Part shown: piece after piece, positions 46,706-54,676 of the stretch
Numbering within the stretch: the first letter of the stretch is position 1
How the letters are laid out: every line of letters starts with the position of its first letter
Source: Nostoc sp. C052
GTDB taxonomy: Bacteria > Cyanobacteriota > Cyanobacteriia > Cyanobacteriales > Nostocaceae
DNA: 64,000 nucleotides
Assembly (NCBI RefSeq): GCF_013393905.1
Contig: NZ_CP040272.1
Coordinates: 2,418,001 to 2,482,000, forward strand
Reading direction: 5' to 3'
Notes under the pieces: model-generated
What the model saw: only the letters and a program-made list of their open reading frames with translations
Databases searched by the model: none
What the model was told of the DNA's origin: nothing
Translations under genes and position numbers: made by a program

Positions 46706-47074
46706 TTATAGATTGGACTTACTTTTAGTCAATTCAATGCTAATTTTGCCACCAAAGTCTGGAATAGGTGCGGCAGGTTTGCTGAGAGTGACTTGAACTT
46801 TTGTTACACGATCGCACTCTTGGAGGATAGAATCTGCGATCGTTGCTACCAATTTCTCCACCAAAGCAAATTTAGACGTTTTGATCAGATGTTGTATCAA
46901 GCTAATGACGCTGCGATAATCTAAAGTGTCTTCGATCGCGTCAGTCTTGGCCGCTGTGGAGATATCCAACCATAACCTCACATCCACCTCAAACCATTGT
47001 CCTAGCACCTGTTCTTCTGGTAGATATCCAGTGTAGCCATAGCCGCGAATTCCCGTTAAATGAATGCAGTCCAT
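46706..47074 (-). CDS. folB: Dihydroneopterin aldolase
   Basis: FolB cleaves dihydroneopterin to 6-hydroxymethyl-dihydropterin in folate synthesis. The protein of about 122 residues shows the tetramer-forming FolB fold: DCIHLTGIRGYGYTGYLPEE, FEVDVRLWLD, DTLDYRSVISLIQHL, then FALVEKLVATIADSIL with the catalytic Glu-Lys (EKL), and KPAAPIPDFGGKISI. I place the start at ATG 47074, which gives the usual length; an in-frame ATG at 47212 adds 46 residues unlike the family. It is divergent from menD. Confidence 0.88.
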   Translation of the reverse strand: MDCIHLTGIRGYGYTGYLPEEQVLGQWFEVDVRLWLDISTAAKTDAIEDTLDYRSVISLIQHLIKTSKFALVEKLVATIADSILQECDRVTKVQVTLSKPAAPIPDFGGKISIELTKSKSNL

Positions 47075-47241
47075 AAAAGTTTGAGAGCAAATTGGGCATT
47101 TTGTAGAAAGTTGAGCAAGTTTGCTTGGAGATTTTCTTTTCCAGAAACTCGCCTGGCGGTGTTGGGTTCCATCACCGCATTGATGGATTTTAAATTGAAT
47201 TTCCCTAGACAAAATCTAAAATTTAAGATTGTTTTATAGCT

Positions 47242-48996
47242 ATGTTTGATTTAATGCCGATCGCTTATAGGAATGTTAATCAACTTTGGGCTTATATTTT
47301 AACAGAGACACTAAAGCGGTTGGGATTGACTTGTGCCATCATTTGCCCTGGATCGCGCTCTACACCTCTAGCGATCGCCTTTGCTCAACAAGTACCTGAG
47401 ATTGAAGCGATTTCCATTCTTGATGAACGTTCCGCCGCCTTTTTCGCTTTGGGACAAGCGAAAGCAACCGGACGCCCTGTGGTAGTTGTTTGCACTTCTG
47501 GTACAGCAGGGGCAAACTTTTATTCAGCAGTCATTGAAGCGAAAGAAAGTCGCGTACCACTGTTGCTATTGACCACCGATAGACCGCCAGAATTGCGAGA
47601 TTGTCATTCTGGGCAAACTGTAGATCAATTGAGATTATATGGCAACTACCCAAATTGGCAAACAGAGTTAGCCTTACCCTCATCTGATTTGGGAATGCTA
47701 GCTTACCTGCGACAAACGGTAATTCATAGCTGGGAAAGGGCACAAACTCCTACAAAGGGGCCAGTACATTTGAATATTCCCTTTCGCGATCCCTTAGCGC
47801 CTGTTCCTGATGGAACTGACTTGAGTTATTTGCAATCGCAGTTTCACCCAGAAGACTTTTTTGCAGGAATAGCAAACCCATTCCCTATTCTCCATTCCCT
47901 ATGCCCAATTCCCAAAGAGTGGAAAGAATGCGATCGCGGTATCATCATCGCAGGTGTTGCCCAACCGTCGCAACCAGAGGAATATTGTAGAGCGATCGCG
48001 CGCCTTTCCCAAACTCTCAAATGGCCTGTGCTAGCTGAGGGACTCTCCCCAGTGAGAAATTATGCCGAACTCAACCCTTATTTAATTTCCACTTATGACT
48101 TGATTTTGCGAAATCAGCAACTAGCAAAGCAGTTAGCACCCGAAATGGTAATTCAGGTGGGTGAAATGCCTACTAGTAAAGAACTACGTACCTGGATCGA
48201 TGCAACCCAACCGCGACGCTGGGTAATTGATCCCAGCGACCAAAACCTCGACCCTTTGCATGGGAGAACGACGCATTTACGCATATCTGTAGAAGATATC
48301 AAAGCAGAAGAGATAAATTTATCTTTTTCTTCAAACTATGGAAAGCAATGGTGTGATGCAGAAACTAAAGTCAGGTTAGTTGTTGACCAGACGATGGGGA
48401 AAATAGATGAAATGATTGAGAGTAAAGCAGCTTGGTTAATTTCTCAGATTTTACCGCCTGGAACGCCTCTGTTTATTGCCAATAGTATGCCTGTGCGGGA
48501 TGTAGAATATTTCTGGAAACCGAATAATTTAGGAGTGCGATCGCACTTTAATCGAGGTGCAAATGGCATAGATGGCACATTATCCACAGCTTTAGGAATT
48601 GCCCATCGCCAGCAAAGTAGTGTGATGTTAACGGGAGATTTAGCTCTGTTGCATGACACTAATGGTTTTTTAATCCGCAATAAGTTTGTGGGACATTTGA
48701 CGATTGTGTTAATAAATAACAACGGCGGTGGGATTTTTGAAATGTTACCCATTGCCAAGTTTGATCCACCATTTGAAGAGTTTTTTGGCACTCCCCAGGA
48801 TATTGATTTTGCTCAGTTGTGTGCAACTTACAATGTGCAGCATGAATTGATTACTTCTTGGGAGGAGTTGCAGCAAAGACTAAACCCACTTCTGACTAAG
48901 GGAATTCGAGTTTTAGAGTTGCAGACAAATCGCAAAGCTGATGCCAAGTGGCGACAAGAAAATTTAAAAAAGTTTGCCGCAGATGTTGCGATTTAA
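47242..48996 (+). CDS. menD: 2-succinyl-5-enolpyruvyl-6-hydroxy-3-cyclohexene-1-carboxylate synthase
   Basis: MenD is the thiamine-diphosphate enzyme that joins 2-oxoglutarate to isochorismate, the committing step of menaquinone and phylloquinone synthesis. The 584-residue protein has CPGSRSTPLAIAF near the N-terminus, the catalytic-Glu region DERSAAFFALGQAKATGRP, and the C-terminal TPP-binding MLTGDLALLHDTNGFLI and NNNGGGIFEMLP. Its product feeds the photosystem I quinone, in line with psaA/psaB and menG here. A low-complexity stretch (about residues 210-225, NPFPILHSLCPIP) is encoded by CCATTCCCTAT-type repeats. Confidence 0.96.
   Translation: MFDLMPIAYRNVNQLWAYILTETLKRLGLTCAIICPGSRSTPLAIAFAQQVPEIEAISILDERSAAFFALGQAKATGRPVVVVCTSGTAGANFYSAVIEAKESRVPLLLLTTDRPPELRDCHSGQTVDQLRLYGNYPNWQTELALPSSDLGMLAYLRQTVIHSWERAQTPTKGPVHLNIPFRDPLAPVPDGTDLSYLQSQFHPEDFFAGIANPFPILHSLCPIPKEWKECDRGIIIAGVAQPSQPEEYCRAIARLSQTLKWPVLAEGLSPVRNYAELNPYLISTYDLILRNQQLAKQLAPEMVIQVGEMPTSKELRTWIDATQPRRWVIDPSDQNLDPLHGRTTHLRISVEDIKAEEINLSFSSNYGKQWCDAETKVRLVVDQTMGKIDEMIESKAAWLISQILPPGTPLFIANSMPVRDVEYFWKPNNLGVRSHFNRGANGIDGTLSTALGIAHRQQSSVMLTGDLALLHDTNGFLIRNKFVGHLTIVLINNNGGGIFEMLPIAKFDPPFEEFFGTPQDIDFAQLCATYNVQHELITSWEELQQRLNPLLTKGIRVLELQTNRKADAKWRQENLKKFAADVAI
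47876..47915 (+). repeat. CCCATTCCCTAT-type repeat inside menD
   Basis: CCCATTCCCTATTCTCCATT followed by CCCTATGCCCAATTCCC encodes part of a linker in MenD. Similar TGCCCAA units occur between genes near 33401-33425. Confidence 0.6.
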
Positions 48997-49055
48997 CGAC
49001 GATTCATGTTGTATTCTATAAAAGAACTATAAAATATAAAGGTAGGTATAATTAA

Positions 49056-50015
49056 ATGTTTATTTATGAAGGTAATAAATATATTTTCCAAAGGCTAAAA
49101 GGGATTCAAGATAACCTGAATTCTATACATACTGCAAGTAAAAGTACAAGTAGTAATACAAAAGGTAAAGAAAGAGAAGAGTTTATAAACTTATTTCTTT
49201 CTCAAATATTGCCATCTCCCTTTAGATTTGGTTCTGGAGAAATTACAGATTTAAGTAGTCATCTCAGCGGGCAACTTGATATTGTTATTGAATATCCACT
49301 TTTACCAAGTATCACATTACCTGCATCAAATGCGGGTAATAGATTATATCTTGCAGAAGGAGTAGCTGCATGTATTGAAGTTAAATCTAACTTGATTACT
49401 CAGTGGAACGAGGTAAAGGAGACTTCTCAAAAGGTCAAGCAACTCAGAAGAAGATTGAGTGCTAGTACAGGAATGGCTCCAAAGCAAATTCCTTTATTTG
49501 CTGTTGGATATAAAGGGTGGAAAAATGAACAATCTCTAAATAAGCGTATACAAGAAGGGATTGTAGATGGAATTCTGATTATTGAAGAGGGTTTATTTGT
49601 TTGGAATCACGGAATTTTACCAGTATCCCAACTTTCTGGAACAGCTACAGGCCCTTGGACACTTTGGGGACTAATAGTAGCATTAAATAGGTTAGCAACT
49701 TCACTTAAATATACAAGCATCGATTTGATATTCTATGCTAGACCCGACTGGATGATTATCAAAAGATTGTGTAATAAACTTGAGGAAGATGATTCTGTTG
49801 AAGTAAATTTTCTTGAAATTCTACATGAAGAAGGAATAAATGATCATGAAGAGGCAAACAAAATACTGAAATCTCTTGAAGAAGAAGGCTTTATTAAAAT
49901 TATCAGTACAGGTATGAGCCAAGATACTAAAATAAATGCAGATGTCAATATCAAGATAACTAGTGAAGCAATAGAGTTCACGAAGTATATGAATACACCT
50001 TTTGAATTAACTTAG
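49056..50015 (+). CDS. DUF6602-type protein with possible nuclease core
   Basis: The 319-residue protein resembles the DUF6602 family: KEREEFINLFLSQILPSPFR, GQLDIVIEY and LAEGVAACIEVKSNL, giving the D...E-x-K arrangement of the PD-(D/E)XK superfamily. The C-terminal 60 residues (EILHEEGINDHEEANKILKS onward) look like a winged helix. Such proteins are often seen in defence islands but their role is unknown. It follows menD by 59 bases on the same strand with a different base composition (AT-rich), which suggests acquisition rather than a shared operon function. Confidence 0.7.
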   Translation: MFIYEGNKYIFQRLKGIQDNLNSIHTASKSTSSNTKGKEREEFINLFLSQILPSPFRFGSGEITDLSSHLSGQLDIVIEYPLLPSITLPASNAGNRLYLAEGVAACIEVKSNLITQWNEVKETSQKVKQLRRRLSASTGMAPKQIPLFAVGYKGWKNEQSLNKRIQEGIVDGILIIEEGLFVWNHGILPVSQLSGTATGPWTLWGLIVALNRLATSLKYTSIDLIFYARPDWMIIKRLCNKLEEDDSVEVNFLEILHEEGINDHEEANKILKSLEEEGFIKIISTGMSQDTKINADVNIKITSEAIEFTKYMNTPFELT

Positions 50016-50452
50016 GCGTTGAGCCATATACATATTTTATGTAAGTTTTTATAGTTCTCATTTATACTCTAAGACTAGTGCGATCGCTTTTAACCTTCTA
50101 ATTGACTTTGTAACTACCCTTCCAAGACCGCGATCGCAATCTCAATTCCAACAACGCCAAAGCTAATGCTTCCAACGTCCCTCAGCAATTTCACCAAATA
50201 GTCGTTTTAACAGTCGGAGGATAAGCGATCGCACTTTTTCTTCCACCGCTTCTGATATACTTGCGCGTCTACAAATACTTCTTCACTACGAGAAACTTTA
50301 TTTGTATTTTACGGAGTGCGATCGCTCTCCTCCTAACTATTTCACTTTGCTACTCCACATCTACCCTGTGGGTTCTACTTTCAACATCGTAAAATACAAA
50401 AAAAGGGATAAGCCCAAAAGCTTATCCCTCAAAAAATCAACTAATTAATGTA
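50016..50452. other. Spacer between the DUF6602 gene and ahcY
   Basis: No gene is visible. It contains several HIP1-like CGATCG sites and the ahcY terminator at 50393-50429. Confidence 0.45.
50393..50429 (-). terminator. Rho-independent terminator of ahcY
   Basis: On the minus strand AGGGATAAGC pairs with GCTTATCCCT (perfect 10-bp core) across six bases, and a run of T follows. It lies just after the ahcY stop codon. Confidence 0.9.
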
Positions 50453-51730
50453 TCAAGTTCCACTTGTCCAAGAGTTAATGTACTCAATTTGATCTGCTGT
50501 TAGGCTATCAATCGTGATACCAATAGCCTGCAACTTCAACCGAGCAATTTCTTGATCGACTTCAACAGGAATTGAGTGCAAACCAGGGGCTAACTTACCC
50601 TTATTCTTCACCAGAAATTCACAAGCCAAAGCTTGGTTGGCAAAACTCATATCCATGACTGCGCTGGGGTGTCCTTCAGCCGCAGCTAGGTTAATCAAAC
50701 GTCCTTGTCCGAGAACGACGACTGATTTACCATTTTTCAACTTATACTCTTCGGTGAAAGGACGAACTTCTTTGATTTCCTTAGCTTGTGCAGCCAAGTA
50801 TTTCAAATCAAGTTCCAAGTCAAAGTGACCGGAGTTACAAACGATCGCACCATCTTTCATGACATCGAAGTGTTCACCACGAACGACGTGCTTGTTACCA
50901 GTCACAGTGATAAAAATATCACCTTGGGGTGCAGCTTCAGCCATTGGCAGGACGCGGAAGCCATCCATTACGGCTTCAATTGCCTTGATGGGGTCGATTT
51001 CGGTGACGATGACGTTAGCACCCATCCCACGGGCGCGGAGGGCTGTACCTTTACCACACCAGCCATAACCGACGACGACAATGTTTTTACCAGCCAACAA
51101 AATATTGGTGGCGCGGATAATGCCATCTAGGGTTGATTGCCCAGTACCATAGCGATTATCAAAGAAGTGCTTGGTGTCCGCGTCGTTGACGTTGACTGCG
51201 GGGAAGGTGAGAACGCCTTCTCTAAACATGGCGCGTAACCGGACGATCCCAGTTGTGGTTTCCTCGGTGCTACCAATCAAATCAGCAATTTGGTGTTGGC
51301 GTTCTTGTACCAAAGTTGCAACTACATCGCTACCGTCATCAACAATAATGTTGGGGCGGTGATCTAAAGCTATTTGGACGTGGCGGTTATAAGTTGCGTT
51401 ATCTTCGCCTTTTTGAGCAAAGACGGGAATTTCGTGATCGAGGACGAGGCTAGCGGCTACGTCATCTTGGGTTGATAAGGGGTTGCTAGCAATTAAAAGC
51501 GCATCTGCACCACCGGCTTTCAGAGCGATCGCCAAATGTGCTGTTTCTGTTGTAATGTGGGCGCAAGCTACAAGGCGTAAACCAGCGAAGGGTTTCTCGA
51601 TAGCAAAGCGATCGCGGATTTGCCGCAAAACTGGCATTTCGCGTCCAGCCCATTCAATGCGCTGTCTTCCCAAGGCAGCTAGGCCGAGGTCTTTAACCTC
51701 GTGCTTTAATCGGGGAGAAGTTGCGGTCAT
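50453..51730 (-). CDS. ahcY: Adenosylhomocysteinase
   Basis: The enzyme hydrolyses S-adenosylhomocysteine to adenosine and homocysteine, clearing the product of methylation reactions. The protein of 425 residues has the catalytic region ACAHITTETAHLAIALKAGG, ASNPLSTQDDVAASL, and the NAD-binding fold VVVGYGWCGKGTALRARGMG, then CNSGHFDLELDLKYL and C-terminal AEGHPSAVMDMSFANQ. I chose ATG 51730, preceded by GAGG nine bases upstream, over the TTG one codon before. It is cytosolic and single with its own terminator. Confidence 0.97.
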   Translation of the reverse strand: MTATSPRLKHEVKDLGLAALGRQRIEWAGREMPVLRQIRDRFAIEKPFAGLRLVACAHITTETAHLAIALKAGGADALLIASNPLSTQDDVAASLVLDHEIPVFAQKGEDNATYNRHVQIALDHRPNIIVDDGSDVVATLVQERQHQIADLIGSTEETTTGIVRLRAMFREGVLTFPAVNVNDADTKHFFDNRYGTGQSTLDGIIRATNILLAGKNIVVVGYGWCGKGTALRARGMGANVIVTEIDPIKAIEAVMDGFRVLPMAEAAPQGDIFITVTGNKHVVRGEHFDVMKDGAIVCNSGHFDLELDLKYLAAQAKEIKEVRPFTEEYKLKNGKSVVVLGQGRLINLAAAEGHPSAVMDMSFANQALACEFLVKNKGKLAPGLHSIPVEVDQEIARLKLQAIGITIDSLTADQIEYINSWTSGT

Positions 51731-52133
51731 CAAAAGTTACCTCAAAAAATTAAAAAAGCTACGTAAAATTTACGCACTCTACTAGGTTATTCTACTACTG
51801 CTGATTTTTGCTTGCAATTGGCAAATTACTAGTCAATAGTCTTCAAAACTAGCTTGAAGTTTGATAAGCGGATGATAAACGGAATGTCAACTTCTTCTCC
51901 AGGTTCTTTCTTTTTGTTTTATCTTTGGTAAGAGTTCAAACTCTTCTCAGCCCGTAATACTGATTTTCAGCACTTTGTCATCTTTCTAAAGATAGAGGAA
52001 AAACAAAACAACATCAAAATTTCACCGTCTAAAAAGAAAACCTCAACTTTAGATAGGTACATATACCCAAAGTTATTGCGGAGGATAGTTATAGAAGTAG
52101 TCACTAGTAGATTTTACTCAAGGAGGTGTTTGA
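51731..52133. other. Divergent spacer between ahcY and the MscS gene
   Basis: No gene or repeat that I can support is present. AAGGAGGTG at 52120-52128 is the ribosome binding site of the mechanosensitive channel gene. Promoters of both genes must lie here. Confidence 0.45.
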
Positions 52134-53801
52134 GTGCGCTTTCAATTTTTGGCGTTGGCTTTGCCCGCCGTAGGCATCGCCAGTTCAATGACCATAGGCG
52201 TTGTATCTGTGCAAAAAGCCACAGCCCAGATTCCTTTTTTACCGCAACTGCAAGCTCCCAGCAGTGTGAGTAATGATTCAGATAACAGAGTTGTTTCGGG
52301 CTGGATTTATTTAGATGGTCGTCGGTTATTTCAAATAGCGGCATCAAGAACCAACTTTCCTGAGCGTTCAGAAGATATTCAAAAGAAGTTGGAGAAAATT
52401 GGCCAAAATTACTTTCAATCACCAGCAAAAACACCAGTCAAAGTAGAAGTTCGGAAAGTCAACGAATTACCAGTAATTTATGTCAATGGTCAATATCTGA
52501 TGACCGTTACTTCTGAAGATGCTGCACTCCGACAGGTAGATATATCAACATCAGCAAATCAAGTGGCCGAATCGTTACAAGAAGACTTGCAACAAGCAAA
52601 GCAAGAAAGGCAAACTCAATCTTTAATCAACCAAGGTAAAATTGCTGGCGGTATCGGACTGGCAATGATTGTTATGAGTTGGGGGGTATATAGCTGGCAG
52701 CGGCGTTCTCAAAATAATTTAGAACACTCCATTGCCTCCCAACCCCAAAGGGAACTCTTCAACTACCCAAAACCAGCAGATCAAGTAATTACAACACAAC
52801 TAAATCAACAACAAAAGAATCATCTACAAGAAGTCAAAAGACGATTATTTCAGCTAAGTCAAGCCGGAATTTGGGGAGGTGGAAGCTTCTTTATTTTAGG
52901 TCTATTTCCCTATACACGAAGTTTTCAGGTAGGAATTCTTACAGCCGCCCAATTTCCTTTGCGATTAGGTGTCGTCTTCCTGGGAACCTATGTAGCAATC
53001 CGTTTGACCTACGCCTTGATTGACCGCTTTGCCTCCACTCTAATTAGCAGCGGTGCTTTCCTCACCCCAGAAAGTTCTGCACGGCTGCAACTGCGAGTTT
53101 CGACATTTTCTGGTGTGACTAAAAGTATAACTACTGCTATTTGGGTAGGAGTGGCCTTCTTGCTAGCACTGGTATCGTTGGGGATAGATATCGTTCCCTT
53201 GCTAGCGGGTGCGAGTTTAGTTGGTGTTGCATTGTCTTTGGCGTCGCAAAACTTAATTAAAGATGCGATTAACGGTTTCCTGATCATTTTAGAAGACCAG
53301 TATGCTTTAGGCGATGTGATTACTGTGGGAGACGTAGGAGGCTTAGTAGAAAATCTGAATCTGCGGATGACCCAAGTGCGGGATTCCGAAGGACGCTTGA
53401 TCACAATTCCCAATAGTGAAATTAAAGTTGTTGCCAATCTTTCTAGTCGTTGGTCGCGAGCCGATTTAACAATTCCCATCGCCTACCAAGCCGATACAGA
53501 AGAGGCTTTGAAATTGATTGCAACTATTGCTGATAAAATGAATCAAGAAATGCAATGGCAGAGTCAAATTTTGGAACCGCCGCAAGTTTTGGGAATAGAT
53601 CAATTTGGCGATCGCGGTTTGATTATCCGTGTCTGGATTAAAACACAGCCCCTTAAACAATGGGATGTTGCACGAGAACTTCGCCGCCGCCTAAAAGTTG
53701 CCCTAGACGAAGCGGGAATTTCCATCTCCGTGCCTCAACAAGCAATTTGGGTCAATGACGATCAGTTGTTAAATTTTCAAGGAAATGGCAAAGCTAATTA
53801 G
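52134..53801 (+). CDS. MscS-family mechanosensitive ion channel
   Basis: The 555-residue protein starts with GTG, five bases after AAGGAGGTG. It has a signal-peptide-like start (FLALALPAVGIAS, likely cut near KATAQ), a periplasmic domain of about 140 residues, and several membrane helices (about residues 166-184, 239-258, 270-292, 323-345 and 350-375). The pore-lining and beta-domain regions of MscS follow (ASLVGVALSLASQNLIKDAI, then LEDQYALGDVITVGDVGGLV and TIPNSEI). It would open under membrane tension to release solutes. Its 3' end lies against a transposon remnant. Confidence 0.92.
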   Translation: MRFQFLALALPAVGIASSMTIGVVSVQKATAQIPFLPQLQAPSSVSNDSDNRVVSGWIYLDGRRLFQIAASRTNFPERSEDIQKKLEKIGQNYFQSPAKTPVKVEVRKVNELPVIYVNGQYLMTVTSEDAALRQVDISTSANQVAESLQEDLQQAKQERQTQSLINQGKIAGGIGLAMIVMSWGVYSWQRRSQNNLEHSIASQPQRELFNYPKPADQVITTQLNQQQKNHLQEVKRRLFQLSQAGIWGGGSFFILGLFPYTRSFQVGILTAAQFPLRLGVVFLGTYVAIRLTYALIDRFASTLISSGAFLTPESSARLQLRVSTFSGVTKSITTAIWVGVAFLLALVSLGIDIVPLLAGASLVGVALSLASQNLIKDAINGFLIILEDQYALGDVITVGDVGGLVENLNLRMTQVRDSEGRLITIPNSEIKVVANLSSRWSRADLTIPIAYQADTEEALKLIATIADKMNQEMQWQSQILEPPQVLGIDQFGDRGLIIRVWIKTQPLKQWDVARELRRRLKVALDEAGISISVPQQAIWVNDDQLLNFQGNGKAN

Positions 53802-54136
53802 GGGTTGCTGAAAAAGAAAGAGAAGCTCACAGAATATAGATTATCTGACCAAAGAAGTATATTCAGGTGCAAGACTTGAGGGTAAAATAGCCCAAAATCC
53901 TTGCATAACTGCGACCAGCAGTACACAACTGTGCTGTTTGTAACTATGTACCGAAAACAGGGACAAAATCCAATCTCACCAGAGAACTTTGAATTTCCGT
54001 TTTCAGGCAAGTTGTCATCAGATAATCGTTGGATTATTCTGGCGAATTTAATACCCTGGGCAGAATTTGAAGAGGAATATTCATCCGGGTTCTCTGTAGA
54101 GATGGGAGCGCCAGCAAAGTCATTTCGGATGGCATT
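53802..54136 (+). mobile_element. Truncated left end of an IS5/IS1182-type element
   Basis: The segment opens with GGGTTGCTGAAAAAG, a likely terminal repeat, directly at the stop codon of the channel gene. From ATG 53946 it encodes about 64 residues (MYRKQGQNPISPENFEFPF, then IPWAEFEEEY and GAPAKSFRMAL) that match the N-terminus of IS5/IS1182-family transposases. The frame then runs into DNA of another element. The rest of the transposase and the right end are missing. Confidence 0.75.
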
Positions 54137-54475
54137 AGTAGACAGATTTACACCTGTTTCATCAATAAATATCAGGTTTTTGACATCTATCGTATCTAGC
54201 CAAAGTCGAAATTCATAGCGCAATTTTTGTACTCTTTCTGTAGTTTGCTCAGTCGATACTAAAGTTTTTTTTCCGATTTAATTTTAAGCGTTTAAGAGTG
54301 CGGGATAAACTGGATATACTTACGTCTATTTCTGTGCGCTCTTTTATGGCTTCTTGAATTTCTCGCAAATATATATCGCTTTGCTCTGTCACGATTACCT
54401 TTAACAATTCTTGCTCAATACTATTAAGCTTCGAGCGGCGGTCTCCTCCTTGGGTTTCTTCCGTGGCTTACTCAT
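54137..54475 (-). pseudogene. Degenerate IS630-type transposase N-terminal fragment
   Basis: Reading on the minus strand from ATG 54475, the sequence encodes MSKPRKKPKEETAARS, shifts frame, continues EQELLKVIVTEQSD...SSLSRTLKRLKLN, shifts frame again at a poly-A run, and ends FRLWLDTIDVKNLIFIDETG, the first catalytic Asp region of IS630/Tc1 DDE transposases. It then stops at the junction with the other element near 54136. Two frameshifts and the missing C-terminal half make it non-functional. Confidence 0.8.
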
Positions 54476-54612
54476 GGCTATTCTCAACACCCTTGTGTTG
54501 ACTTTAATCATTAAGTTTTACCCACTTGACAAGTTTCTATTTTTCTTAACTTGACACCAATGGCATCTTGCCCGCCCTTTCTCTATTTTTCCCATCCTCC
54601 GCACCCAAAACC

Positions 54613-54645
54613 AAAAAAAATCCCCCACCTTGCGGCAGGGGATTT
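54613..54645 (-). terminator. Rho-independent terminator of psaAB
   Basis: On the minus strand AAATCCCC pairs with GGGGATTT across about 12 bases and a run of T follows. It lies just downstream of the psaB stop codon. Confidence 0.85.
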
Positions 54646-54676
54646 AAATTACTTACCTACAAAACTAGCAGCCGAA

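Noticed and set aside
47075..47212. N-terminal extension of FolB from ATG 47212
   Set aside because: The extra 46 residues do not resemble the family and would make the enzyme longer than usual; ATG 47074 gives the standard length.
53901..54218. A 105-residue plus-strand protein taken as one gene
   Set aside because: Only the first part after ATG 53946 matches a transposase; the last 26 residues are the reverse complement of the IS630-type gene, so it is a chimera at a junction.
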